64,000 nucleotides of DNA from Sporosarcina psychrophila (GTDB lineage Bacteria; Bacillota; Bacilli; Bacillales_A; Planococcaceae), in the NCBI RefSeq assembly GCF_001590685.1, contig NZ_CP014616.1, forward strand, positions 552,501 to 616,500. The letters run 5' to 3'. Both the position numbers and the translations under genes were made by a program. The notes below the pieces were generated by a model. The model did not search any database. It was not told where the DNA came from and saw nothing but the letters and a program-made list of their open reading frames with translations. Within the stretch, counting starts at the first letter, position 1, and every line of letters starts with the position of its first letter. Below, one piece after another: positions 48,898 through 57,414 of the stretch.

Positions 48898-49026
48898 ACA
48901 AGCTAAACTCTACAAAACACAGTATCTCTTGCGGAAATGATACTGACAACTGAAGCTGTTATTGCAGATTCATTTGACGCGAATCCAATTGGCGACGGAA
49001 TGACTGATATGGGCGGCAAGATATAA
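48898..49026 (+). pseudogene. fourth, decayed groEL 3' tail
   Basis: In the groEL frame this reads, after one stop, TLQNTVSLAEMILTTEAVIA then DSFDANPIGDGMTDMGGKI and a stop. This aligns without gaps to the groEL segment [21 protein letters not shown] until the Gly-Met tail, which is shortened. The tail TATAAGAAG after GGCGGCAAGA resembles attL (ATGTAATAAG). It is an old scar of an integration event or an element-borne groEL end. Confidence 0.82.
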
Positions 49027-49109
49027 GAAGGGAATCATACCCTTTCGAAATCATTGCATTGAAGGTCTAGCTTTCATCTTTGACCATATTGCGAACACAT
49101 ATAAAATTG

Positions 49110-49152
49110 AAAAGCATTCTTACCTTAAGGTAAGGTAAGAATGCTTTTTTTT
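49110..49152 (+). terminator. terminator after the groEL relic
   Basis: Stem AAAGCATTCTTACCTTA / AAGGTAAGAATGCTTT followed by eight T. Confidence 0.9.
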
Positions 49153-49240
49153 CATGAAAGGAAAATAGAAATTAATCTTAAAGAGTTTATATAGGTCAAT
49201 AAAGAGCTTGAAGAATATAACTTCTTTCGGATACTATCTA

Positions 49241-49278
49241 TTGTTTTTAATCGATATGTCGGTTAAAATTATCGATAT
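49241..49278 (+). promoter_or_regulatory. padR promoter with two ATCGATAT operator-like repeats
   Basis: TTGTTT (49241-49246), 17 bp, TAAAAT (49264-49269). ATCGATAT occurs at 49250-49257 and 49271-49278, 21 bp apart (two helical turns), flanking the -10 box. This suggests autoregulation by the PadR protein. Confidence 0.6.
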
Positions 49279-49297
49279 AAATAAGGAGAGGGTTTAG

Positions 49298-49759
49298 ATG
49301 AAAAGACGGAGAGGGTTTGTACAAATCGCTATCTTGCATTTACTTAAGGAAGAGTCGATGCATGGTTATCGAATCATGAAGGAATTAGAAGATCGAGCAG
49401 AAGGATTTTACTCGGCAAGTGCTGGTACGGTTTATCCAGCGCTTCAAGAATTATTGGAGCGGGAGATGATAGACCTTGAGTCTACATCGGACAAAAAAAC
49501 TTATGATATTAAAGAAAATGGAATAGCGCGCTTGGAGGAGTTTGCAAATCGGCGTGAAGGGGATTTTTGGGTCGAGTGGAAAGCACGCTTTGTTTGGCAA
49601 AGTTCTGAAGAAGCCATTCAATTAAAAAATACGATAGAAATATGGGAAGCTGAGCTACGAACAGCTATAAAACAGGTAAGGCGGAATCCAGAAGGATCTG
49701 CAAAACTGATTACATTTATAGAAGAAATGACTGAAGTTTTAAAGAAAGATAATAAATAA
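49298..49759 (+). CDS. PadR family transcriptional regulator
   Basis: A 153-residue regulator. A PadR winged helix fills residues 1-80 (RGFVQIAILHLLKEESMHGY, SASAGTVYPALQELLEREMI, KKTYDIKENGIARL), and a helical C-terminal dimerisation segment follows. It starts ATG after AAGGAGAG. Only 12 nt separate it from the first ABC exporter gene, so it is the first gene of the operon. The arrangement matches LmrR-lmrCD in Lactococcus, where a PadR protein senses drugs and controls a heterodimeric exporter (family knowledge). Confidence 0.9.
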   Translation: MKRRRGFVQIAILHLLKEESMHGYRIMKELEDRAEGFYSASAGTVYPALQELLEREMIDLESTSDKKTYDIKENGIARLEEFANRREGDFWVEWKARFVWQSSEEAIQLKNTIEIWEAELRTAIKQVRRNPEGSAKLITFIEEMTEVLKKDNK

Positions 49760-49771
49760 GGGGGAAAAGGA

Positions 49772-51514
49772 ATGAAATCCCTACAAAAACTTTTTAAATA
49801 TGTTGAACCCTATACTGTTTTTGCAATTTTAGCTCCACTTTTAATGTGCGTTGAAGTAGCAATGGATTTATTACAACCAATGATTATGCAGCATATTATT
49901 GACGTGGGAATCGCAAATAATGATAATGCTTATGTCATAAAGCTGGGATTGTTAATGCTATTGACTGCTTTTATCGGTTTAATTGGTGGGGCAGGCAGTA
50001 CAATTTACAGTACGAAAGTAGCTGTCAATTTTGCAGCGGATATACGGCGTGATGTGTTTAAAAAGACAGAGAAATTTTCTAGTGAAAATATCGATTCATT
50101 TGGTGTTGGAAAACTTATTACTATTGTGACGAATGATGTTACATCCGTTCAGCAGGCATTAATGATGATGTTGCGCGTTTTTATACGTGGGCCGCTATCG
50201 TTTATAGGGGCTGTTGTGATCGTGTGGTTCACAGCTCGTGAATTGTTCCCCGTATTAGTAGTAGCTATTCCCATACTGATGGCATTAATTTATTATTTTT
50301 CTTCTCAATCGGGAAAGTTGTTTGTGAAAGTACAAAAAGCAATGGATCAAGTAAATACAAAGCTTCAAGAAACTTTTGCTGGTATTCGGGTCATCAAAGC
50401 ATTTAATCGACAGGTTTATGAACAAGAAACGTTCCGAAAGGTGAATGATACGCTAACAAAGCGTAATATGTCTGCGGAGCAAGTGATACTTACATTGATG
50501 CCCATTATGCTTTTCGTTGTCAATCTAGGCGTAGTTGCTGGGATGTGGATGGGTGCGATCAAGGTAAATGAAGGAACACTTCAAGTGGGTGTTATTTTAG
50601 CATTTATAAATTACTTAAACATTATTATGAACGGATTGATGACAAGTAGTCATGTATTAATGCAGATTACGCGGTCGTTTACTTCAGCTAATCGAATCGG
50701 GCAGGTACTGGATACTGAAATCAGTATTCAGGAATCTGAAATAGCTTCTTCACTTCCGGAGACACGGGGTGATATCGAGTTTAGGCATGTGAATTTTAGT
50801 TATAGTAAAAATGGAGAGTATGTACTCAAAAATATTACTTTTCGTGCAAAAGCTGGAGAGACAATCGGCATCATCGGTTCGACTGGCAGTGGAAAATCGA
50901 CGCTTGTTAATTTGATTCCCCGCCTTTATGACCCGGATTCGGGAGAGATTCTCATTGATGGCGTAAATAGTAAGAAATATTCTCTTGAGAGATTAAGAGA
51001 GACAATCGGTTTCGTCCCACAAAAAGCAACGTTGTTTTCGGGACCGATTGAAGAGAATTTACGTTTTGGTAAAGGAGATGCGAGGCTTGTGGAGATGAAA
51101 GAAGCGGCTGATTCCGCAGTTGCTACTGAATTTATTGAAAAGTTGGACGGGGAATTTGCTTATAAGTTAACGCAAGGGGCAACGAATCTGTCCGGTGGTC
51201 AAAAACAACGTCTATCGATGGCCCGTGCTTTTATTCGTCAACCTAAAATTTTGGTGCTAGATGACACCACTTCTGCAATAGATGCTTTATCAGAAGCTTC
51301 GGTTCAACAAGTATTAAAGCAGCGCTATCCAAATACAACCAAGTTCATCATTTCTTCGAAAGTGTCTTCGATTATCGATGCCGATCAAATTCTTGTGATT
51401 GACGATGGAAGAATTGAAGCAAGTGGTTCACATGAAGAATTGCTGGTGAAAAGTAGCGTTTATCGCGGAATTTATGAAACGCAAAGCGGGGGGGGGGGTC
51501 TTTCCTATGAGTAA
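49772..51514 (+). CDS. heterodimeric ABC exporter subunit with degenerate ATP site
   Basis: A 580-residue half-transporter with a six-helix membrane domain (residues 1-310) and an ATPase domain (335-575): Walker A GSTGSGKSTL, signature NLSGGQKQRLSMA. The Walker B glutamate is Asp (LVLDDTTSAID), and the H-loop His is lost (FIISSKVSSI), as in the degenerate-site subunits of LmrC/BmrC/TM287-type exporters. The partner with the intact site is encoded next and overlaps it by 8 nt. The gene ends in an 11-G tract (QSGGGGLSYE-stop) which also sits where the partner's ribosome site should be. Confidence 0.93.
   Translation: MKSLQKLFKYVEPYTVFAILAPLLMCVEVAMDLLQPMIMQHIIDVGIANNDNAYVIKLGLLMLLTAFIGLIGGAGSTIYSTKVAVNFAADIRRDVFKKTEKFSSENIDSFGVGKLITIVTNDVTSVQQALMMMLRVFIRGPLSFIGAVVIVWFTARELFPVLVVAIPILMALIYYFSSQSGKLFVKVQKAMDQVNTKLQETFAGIRVIKAFNRQVYEQETFRKVNDTLTKRNMSAEQVILTLMPIMLFVVNLGVVAGMWMGAIKVNEGTLQVGVILAFINYLNIIMNGLMTSSHVLMQITRSFTSANRIGQVLDTEISIQESEIASSLPETRGDIEFRHVNFSYSKNGEYVLKNITFRAKAGETIGIIGSTGSGKSTLVNLIPRLYDPDSGEILIDGVNSKKYSLERLRETIGFVPQKATLFSGPIEENLRFGKGDARLVEMKEAADSAVATEFIEKLDGEFAYKLTQGATNLSGGQKQRLSMARAFIRQPKILVLDDTTSAIDALSEASVQQVLKQRYPNTTKFIISSKVSSIIDADQILVIDDGRIEASGSHEELLVKSSVYRGIYETQSGGGGLSYE
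51488..51498 (+). repeat. poly-G tract (11 G) at the junction of the ABC exporter genes
   Basis: Eleven consecutive G in the last codons of subunit 1, ending 8 nt before the ATG of subunit 2. It can serve as the Shine-Dalgarno of gene 2. Loss of one G would put subunit 1 in frame with subunit 2. Confidence 0.85.
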
Positions 51515-53324
51515 AACTTCCGTACAGCCTGTCCCAAATGTAATGGGACGTGCACGTGGGCCAAGAGGATTTGGCGGTCCAGTGGTTAAGGCAAGGGATA
51601 GAAAAGGGACAATCAAGCGAATATGGACATATATGAGGAAGCAAAAAGTAGCAATCATCAGTTCGATTATTTTAGTTGTTTTATCTACTTTATTAGGTTT
51701 ACTCGTACCCTATTTAATCGGTGTGATTATCGATGAATATATCATTCCGAAGAATTTGAATGGTACATTAAAACTTTTAACTTTATTAGCAACTGTATAT
51801 ATTCTCGCATCCATTTTTACATGGTTGCAAACTTTTCTGATGGTTCGTGTATCGCTTCAAACGATCCGAAGATTGCGTCAAGATCTATTTGATAAGTTCC
51901 AAACATTGTCGTTGCGCTTTTTTGATAAACGTACGCATGGCGACTTAATGAGCCGAGTGACGAATGATATTGAAAGCTTAAACAATGCACTTAGTCAAAG
52001 TGTCATCCAAATTTTTTCATCTATTTTAATGGTGTCAGGTGTTGCGATTGCGATGTTTCTATTGAATTGGATGCTTGCAATTGTCTCGCTACTCATTATT
52101 CCATTGATCATTTTTACGACGAAAAAGATTATTAAATATAGTAGCAGTAATTTTATCAAAAGACAGCGTGATTTAGGCGAGTTGAATGGCTTTATCGAAG
52201 AAGCCATTTCAGGAAACGAAGTGATTTCACTTTTCGGTCAAGAGGAAACGACGTTCAAGAAATTTGATGTGGTCAATGAAAGACTACGGCAATCGGCAAC
52301 TGCAGCTGACACTGTTTCGGGATTTCTCGGACCAATCAATAACTTCATTAACAACCTTGGACTGGCATTGATTATTGGCGTAGGGGCACTTATGACGGTG
52401 GAAGGTTTTGCTACAGTCGGGATCATCGCTGCTTTTGTTACGTATTCGCGACAATTTTTCCGACCCATCAATCAGTTATCTAATTTATTAAATACCTTTC
52501 AATCCGCAATTGCTGGTGCAGAGCGGGTATTTGAAATTATGGATGAGCCATCAGATCTACAAGATAAAAAGAATACGATTTCAATTGATTCCTTTAAGGG
52601 GGATGTTGCATTTTCTAATGTAAACTTTTCGTATGAGGATGATAAACCAGTTTTGAAAAATATTAGCTTCCGCGCAAAAGCGGGTGAGAAAGTTGCATTG
52701 GTAGGTCCGACTGGTTCAGGAAAAACGACAATGATCAATCTATTAATGAGGTTTTATGATATAGACTCTGGGGAAATTAACATTGATGGTCGGAATATTC
52801 AGGACTATGAAATTAACCAGTTGCGTGAGAAAATTGGCATTGTGCTTCAAGACACCTTTCTATTTTCAGGGACGATTATGGAAAACATTCGTTACGGTCG
52901 TCTAGAAGCAACGGATGAAGAAGTCGTTGCCGCGGCCCAAATGGCTTCCGCACATGGGTTTATCAAACATTTGCCTGGGCAGTATGAAACGCACATCATG
53001 TTTGGAGGCTCCAGTTTAAGTCAAGGTCAGCGTCAACTACTCGCCATTGCTCGAGCAATTTTAGCAGATTCTGATATATTGATTTTGGATGAAGCGACAT
53101 CGAGCATTGATACGAAAACGGAAATTGAAATCCAACGGGGGCTAGATCAATTATTGAAAGGTCGAACGAGCTTCGTCATTGCTCACCGTTTAAAAACAAT
53201 CGAAAGCGCTGATCGAATTTTAGTCATCCATCATGGGGAGCTCATTGAATCCGGCACGCACGAAGAGCTATTAGCAATGAAAGGCTTCTATCATGAACTA
53301 TATGAAAGTCAGTTTACGATTTGA
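51507..53324 (+). CDS. heterodimeric ABC exporter subunit with canonical ATP site
   Basis: A 605-residue half-transporter. A basic Gly-Arg-rich N-terminus (RARGPRGFGGPVVKARDRKG) precedes six membrane helices. The ATPase has Walker A GPTGSGKTTM, signature SLSQGQRQLLAIARA, Walker B LILDEATSSID with the catalytic Glu, and the H-loop His in FVIAHRLKTIE. It resembles LmrD/BmrD (YheH). The signature reads LSQGQ, the usual variant in this subunit. The frame is open from 51474, but ATG 51507 is the family-like start, placed 8 nt after the G tract. It probably exports drugs or lipophilic compounds. Confidence 0.93.
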   Translation: MSKTSVQPVPNVMGRARGPRGFGGPVVKARDRKGTIKRIWTYMRKQKVAIISSIILVVLSTLLGLLVPYLIGVIIDEYIIPKNLNGTLKLLTLLATVYILASIFTWLQTFLMVRVSLQTIRRLRQDLFDKFQTLSLRFFDKRTHGDLMSRVTNDIESLNNALSQSVIQIFSSILMVSGVAIAMFLLNWMLAIVSLLIIPLIIFTTKKIIKYSSSNFIKRQRDLGELNGFIEEAISGNEVISLFGQEETTFKKFDVVNERLRQSATAADTVSGFLGPINNFINNLGLALIIGVGALMTVEGFATVGIIAAFVTYSRQFFRPINQLSNLLNTFQSAIAGAERVFEIMDEPSDLQDKKNTISIDSFKGDVAFSNVNFSYEDDKPVLKNISFRAKAGEKVALVGPTGSGKTTMINLLMRFYDIDSGEINIDGRNIQDYEINQLREKIGIVLQDTFLFSGTIMENIRYGRLEATDEEVVAAAQMASAHGFIKHLPGQYETHIMFGGSSLSQGQRQLLAIARAILADSDILILDEATSSIDTKTEIEIQRGLDQLLKGRTSFVIAHRLKTIESADRILVIHHGELIESGTHEELLAMKGFYHELYESQFTI

Positions 53325-53413
53325 ATATTAATGCTTGCGTGAGCCCTAGGAGGATTGGGTACAATAAAAACTATGAATCCCTATTGTATCAAAGGGCAAT
53401 TGGTGTTTCATTA

Positions 53414-53462
53414 TAAAAAGGGCGCTCATCAATTCGCTGAATTGGTAAGTGGCCTTTTTTTC
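53414..53462 (+). terminator. terminator of the padR-ABC operon
   Basis: Imperfect stem AAAAAGGGCGCTCATCAATT / AATTGGTAAGTGGCCTTTTT followed by T. Confidence 0.8.
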
Positions 53463-53580
53463 TAATCCTCGTGTTAATTTTAGGTACCTATTCATGTAGG
53501 AATTCAGATAATGCACTATTATTGGATAAAGTTAAAACATATATAGGACAAACTTTAATGCATACTTAAAAAGGGTGTAA

Positions 53581-53766
53581 ATGATTCTCTTGGGGTCGCA
53601 TACGCTGCCTTTGGAGGGAGTGAGCCTCGGTTTAAGAAACAGTGTGTACATTTATGCATCTGCATTGGATGAATTCGGTGTAACGCTTAAAAAATTAAAT
53701 GTTATTTCCGATATTCTTCGTGCCTTCCAATCAATTCAAGATGTGATTAGAAAAGCTTCCAACTGA
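53581..53766 (+). CDS. hypothetical small ORF (61 aa)
   Basis: Starts MILLGSHTLPLEGVSLGLRN and ends in AFQSIQDVIRKASN. AAAGGGTG precedes the ATG at a good distance. No family recognised; it may be a fragment of a larger lost gene. The flanks 53463-53580 and 53767-54118 show no other gene. Confidence 0.35.
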   Translation: MILLGSHTLPLEGVSLGLRNSVYIYASALDEFGVTLKKLNVISDILRAFQSIQDVIRKASN

Positions 53767-54118
53767 ATAAAAGTGGGAAAATGCGGAGTTCTCCCAATAA
53801 TAATGCGGACGCCTTCTCGTTGTCTGAAATTTATGGGAATGAAAATTGTGATTAACGTTTAAGTCGGCGTCTTCCCGTCTAGACTTAGGTGTCTAATAGT
53901 TTTTGCTTTTGTTCCATAATTAAGAAGTTAGTTTAGAATCAGAATCTTGAATTTGAAGTAATTTTATTCTATTATTATAGGGTTGGTTAAAGTGCCACGA
54001 GTTAAATGAAAAAATTTCCAAATGGAAGAAGTTCATCGTTTTATTATTTTAGCTATCAATTTCATTAATGCACATAAACTTTCACTAACTTTGAGAACAA
54101 GGAGAAAAGAAGAAACAA

Positions 54119-54676
54119 ATGAAAGAAAGAAATAGAGAAAAGTGGCTTAAAAACTTGATTCAATCAGTCATGGAAGCTGTCGAAATAGAGGTTGAAATTA
54201 GGCAGGAGAATAATGGAGTGAATATGAGTTATAATTTTATCCGAAACATTGTAGGCTTTGACCCAAGAAGGGTTCAAAAAGCTAGGAAAGAATTACAGAT
54301 TCCAATATCACTCGAATTATATATTAAAATATTTACATTGCACGAATTGGGTCATGCGGTAGATCGAAAAGCTTTGTTAGATTCACTTCCAAGGACGATT
54401 GAAATTTTTGAAATGAAGAGGAGTTATCCACTTTCTGAGCTTTATAATAGTATGGATTTGCTTGCTATGCTAATTGAAGAGCATGAAATGAATATCGCAT
54501 TTGAAGAGACAGCTTGGACAAATGCTGAAAATCTAAACAAGAAATACAACTTAGTTGAATGGGCTAGATTTGAAAAGGTAAAAGCACATAGTTTAGCAAC
54601 GTACACCAGTTTATATGAAGAAGATTTACACATTTATAACAAGCTTGTGGCTGAGCATGGCGAACAAATCGCATAA
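54119..54676 (+). CDS. HELGH-motif metallopeptidase-like protein
   Basis: A 185-residue soluble protein with a zincin motif HELGH at residues 75-79 (IFTLHELGHAVDRKALL) and a downstream acidic stretch LIEEHEMNIAFEE that could supply the third ligand. There is no signal peptide, so it would act in the cytoplasm. It starts MKERNREKWLKNLIQ at ATG 54119, with AAGGAG 17 nt upstream. The family could not be named. It stands alone and is followed by a strong terminator. Confidence 0.7.
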   Translation: MKERNREKWLKNLIQSVMEAVEIEVEIRQENNGVNMSYNFIRNIVGFDPRRVQKARKELQIPISLELYIKIFTLHELGHAVDRKALLDSLPRTIEIFEMKRSYPLSELYNSMDLLAMLIEEHEMNIAFEETAWTNAENLNKKYNLVEWARFEKVKAHSLATYTSLYEEDLHIYNKLVAEHGEQIA

Positions 54677-54683
54677 CTACTTA

Positions 54684-54731
54684 AAACCCCCAATGAAAAT
54701 CGACAGTTGCTGTCATTTTTCAATGGGGGTT
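54684..54731 (+). terminator. terminator after the HELGH protein gene
   Basis: Stem AACCCCCATTGAAAA-like arms (AACCCCCAATGAAAA / TTTTTCAATGGGGGTT) around CGACAGTTGCTGTC. The following 54732-55122 has no clear gene. Confidence 0.8.
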
Positions 54732-55122
54732 GTTCAATGTAGAAGGTTACTTCACTTCCGTAAAAACGTATCCAGGTTTCATAAATTTGTTTCTTAGAGA
54801 TTATAATCAGTTTTCTTGTATCTAGTTGTGCTTCCGCGTTAGCTACTTTATTTGCAGATAAACCAGCTGCCCCCATTTTATCTATTTTTTCTTCTGTCGA
54901 GACCATTAAAGAATATATGTTAAATAAATTTGATGGATAAACTGAAAAAGATAGCGATTTTATTAATGAAGAAAAACTATGCACAGAGCTATTGTTTTTC
55001 TATAATAGAAAAAAATAGCTAAAAAAATTGAAGAATATATGTTTTAGATAGTGAAGAAGGGGAAGGTTAAGAGTGTACAAGAGAATGTACAAGAAATTAA
55101 TAAAAAAGAGGAGGAATTATTA

Positions 55123-55374
55123 ATGGCTAAGAACAACCAGAACAAACGTAACCAAAACGACGATGGCAACATGACAGTGGAAGAAGCGGGACGTAAAGGT
55201 GGGGAAGCTACCTCTGCAAATCATGGAAGAGAGTTTTACGAAGAAATTGGACAAAAAGGTGGAGAAGCGCGTGCAAATCAGCGCGATGACAACAATGACG
55301 ATGGTAAAATGAGTAAAGAAGAAGCAGGCCGTAAAGGCGGCGAGGCTCGTGCTAAACAAAGAAATAATGATTAA
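55123..55374 (+). CDS. KGG-repeat stress-type small protein
   Basis: An 83-residue very hydrophilic protein with three glycine-rich repeats: EEAGRKGGEATSANHG, EEIGQKGGEARANQR and EEAGRKGGEARAKQR. This is the KGG (stress-induced, GsiB/LEA-like) motif known from general-stress proteins. ATG 55123 follows GAGGAGG; the longer frame from 55051 is rejected. Such proteins are usually under sigma-B; I could not fix a sigma-B promoter here. Confidence 0.85.
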   Translation: MAKNNQNKRNQNDDGNMTVEEAGRKGGEATSANHGREFYEEIGQKGGEARANQRDDNNDDGKMSKEEAGRKGGEARAKQRNND

Positions 55375-55427
55375 TTAAATATAAAGAAAATGTTAGCAAA
55401 TAGTAGTATTAAAAGGGCTCTATATTG

Positions 55428-55476
55428 AACTGCACCCCCATTGTTGGACTCAACGAACAATGGGGGTGCGGTTCTT
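55428..55476 (+). terminator. hairpin after the KGG protein gene
   Basis: A long stem GAACTGCACCCCCATTGTT / AACAATGGGGGTGCGGTTC with one mismatch and only a short T-run. Confidence 0.75.
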
Positions 55477-55747
55477 ATTTGTAGAGCATTTTTAATTATG
55501 TCTACTATCGTAGAAAAAACTTATGTAAGAAGGTAATTTACTCTGCTATTGATAGCCCATTTTTTAAAAAATTTCAATTGAAAAGCCACTTAATCAAATC
55601 GTGCGGCTTCATTTTTTCATACTATTATAGTAACTTCCGCCAATTAGTGATTAATCTTACTGATTATTATTATAGTATCCTGTTAACTTTGATTTTGAGA
55701 AGGCCCTGAGATTATATAGAAAGTGTAAATTAAAGAAAAGAAAAGAT

Positions 55748-55855
55748 ATGGTAAAAGACAATAATAATGATCAAAATAAAATATTTTTGGTGGATGCAGA
55801 CTGTAAAGATAGAGAAAATAGCACTAGCGAAAAACGAATAATTGACGGTATTTAA
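55748..55855 (+). CDS. possible very small ORF (35 aa)
   Basis: ATG-started MVKDNNNDQNKIFLVDADCK ending KRIIDGI. Its ribosome site is only A/G-rich (AAAGAAAAG). It looks codon-like but has no known relative. Nothing else is seen in 55477-55950. Confidence 0.25.
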   Translation: MVKDNNNDQNKIFLVDADCKDRENSTSEKRIIDGI

Positions 55856-55950
55856 GTACATAATCAAAGACGTGAAAACAGCTGGATGTGGAACTGCTCC
55901 GCCTTTAACTATTTTTTTGTTAGTTATGAATAAGTTTGGAGGTATTTAGG

Positions 55951-56649
55951 TTGGATTATTTAATAAACGGTGCAAAGCTCATTATCGGCTTGGTTGCTCT
56001 ACTGGTTGTTATTAGACTATTAGGAAAAAAACAACTCACTCAAATGACGCCGTATGATGTTGTTTATCTCCTTGTATTCGGTGGAATTCTTGAAGAGAGT
56101 CTATATGATGAAAAGGTGTCCATCTTGCTGTTCTTATTCTCTGTCTCCGTTTGGGCGATCGCTATTTATGTCGTTGAAAAAGTTGTCACCATTTCAAATC
56201 CCCTACGTATACTTATTAAAGGCGAAGCGGACAGGCTTATCAATGATGGGCAAATCAATAAAAGATTGATGGACAAAAATCAATTGGAAATGGAGCAGTT
56301 GAGAACGATGCTCCGCAAGCAGGGGATTTTCTCACTGAGAGAAGTACGCGATTTATTTATCGAGCCAGGAGGAGATATCTCGGTTAATCAATACGCCAAG
56401 TATAAAACCGTGGTTAGTCAGGATATTAACCTTGAAAACGCAGAAGAAGAACCGACCGTACTATTAATTGATGAGGGACAAATCAAGAGGGAAGTTCTGG
56501 GTTTGATTGGTAAAACGGAAGCGTGGCTTTATTCCGAAATGGAACGTTTAGGATATGTTAATCTCGAGAGTATATTGTACTGTGAATGGTCAAAAACAGA
56601 AGATTTTTTTATAAAAACGTATGACGATACAAGTAATAGCAAGAGGTAA
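55951..56649 (+). CDS. DUF421 (YetF-like) membrane protein
   Basis: A protein of about 232 residues. Three N-terminal hydrophobic segments (to about residue 80) include RLLGKKQLTQMTPYDVVYLL, a DUF421 signature, then two cytoplasmic alpha/beta repeats (LIKGEADRLINDGQI..., LLIDEGQIKREVLG...) typical of YetF/YdfS-like proteins linked to spores and germination. TTG 55951 is preferred because GGAGGT lies 7 nt upstream; TTG 55936 would overlap that site. Confidence 0.85.
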   Translation: MDYLINGAKLIIGLVALLVVIRLLGKKQLTQMTPYDVVYLLVFGGILEESLYDEKVSILLFLFSVSVWAIAIYVVEKVVTISNPLRILIKGEADRLINDGQINKRLMDKNQLEMEQLRTMLRKQGIFSLREVRDLFIEPGGDISVNQYAKYKTVVSQDINLENAEEEPTVLLIDEGQIKREVLGLIGKTEAWLYSEMERLGYVNLESILYCEWSKTEDFFIKTYDDTSNSKR

Positions 56650-56861
56650 ATAGTAAAGCATGATCTACTCCAAGATGAAAAATCATCCAAATTAATCTTA
56701 AAAGAAATTGATGATTAGATCGGAAAACGAAAAACTAGATAGCATGAAGGGGGAAATCTAGTTATCTGCTTGACGTTAAAATGTTATCTTTTATTCCTGT
56801 TTAATGCCAATTGTTATGGAGACCGGTGTAAGTAGATATATAAATTGAATAAATACCTGAA

Positions 56862-56947
56862 AATGCTGATGTAAGAAGAACCTGAAACTCTTAAAATATA
56901 AGGGGGGGGGAAGGAGAGAATCAGTGAAATGCTAGCTATTTGCTAAC
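56862..56947 (+). other. fossil attachment site of a groEL-targeting element
   Basis: ATGCTGATGTAAGAAG (from 56863) resembles the attL core GCATGATGTAATAAG. After nearly the same distance as at attL (50 versus 49 nt) comes GTGAAATGCTAGCTATTTGC and TAAC (56924-56947), matching 21 of 24 bases of the arm region at 28685-28708. Nine G lie at 56902-56910. No groEL tail precedes it. The rest of 56650-57038 has no gene. Confidence 0.5.
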
Positions 56948-57038
56948 TTCTAGATTTTGAACACCTATGACAAGGATCATTCCTACGACAAATAGTTGAA
57001 ATGGGATTCTTAAATAATAGAAGGCTTGATGGCGAGTT

Positions 57039-57317
57039 TTAATAGGGTAATATTTTTTGTGCATATTCATTAACTGTAGGCATGTTGTCCGTTGGAAAGT
57101 CAAATGCATCTTTCATCTGCACGGTAACTAATGAGAATGCGCACGTGCTCATGGCCAAAAGATCGTAATAAAAGTTAGAAGTATCCTCAAACAAAGTCTT
57201 AGATGGTTCAAAATCAGAAATCAGAAAAGCATTAATTTTGTTTTCAACTGCACTTTTTTCTAGAGTTCTTTCGTCGCAAAATAATAAAAAAGAAGTTCAA
57301 TTATCATATTTCATCAT
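57039..57317 (-). pseudogene. small minus-strand gene with in-frame stop
   Basis: From ATG 57317 the frame reads MMKYDN, a TGA, then TSFLLFCDERTLEKSAVENK, INAFLISDFEPSKTLFED and FYYDLLAMSTCAFSLV to NEYAQKILPY and a stop, 93 codons in all. One nonsense change (possibly Trp to TGA) has broken it. No family recognised. Confidence 0.55.
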
Positions 57318-57414
57318 TGAAGCATTCCTTGCATAAGTTGACTAAACTTATGCAAGGTCTTTTCTTCGATGTTTTGTCGTGTCGTTATGAATGTTCAAAT
57401 GTAGGTATTTGCTA

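Noticed and set aside
54634-54984. Minus-strand open frame of 116 codons containing MVSTEEKIDKMGAAGLSANK
   Set aside because: No ribosome site and no recognisable domain, and it runs through the terminator of the HELGH gene; not supported as a gene.
56902-56910. Nine-G homopolymer in a non-coding stretch
   Set aside because: It is not in or directly before a gene, so a phase-variation role cannot be argued; it is mentioned only as part of the fossil attachment region.
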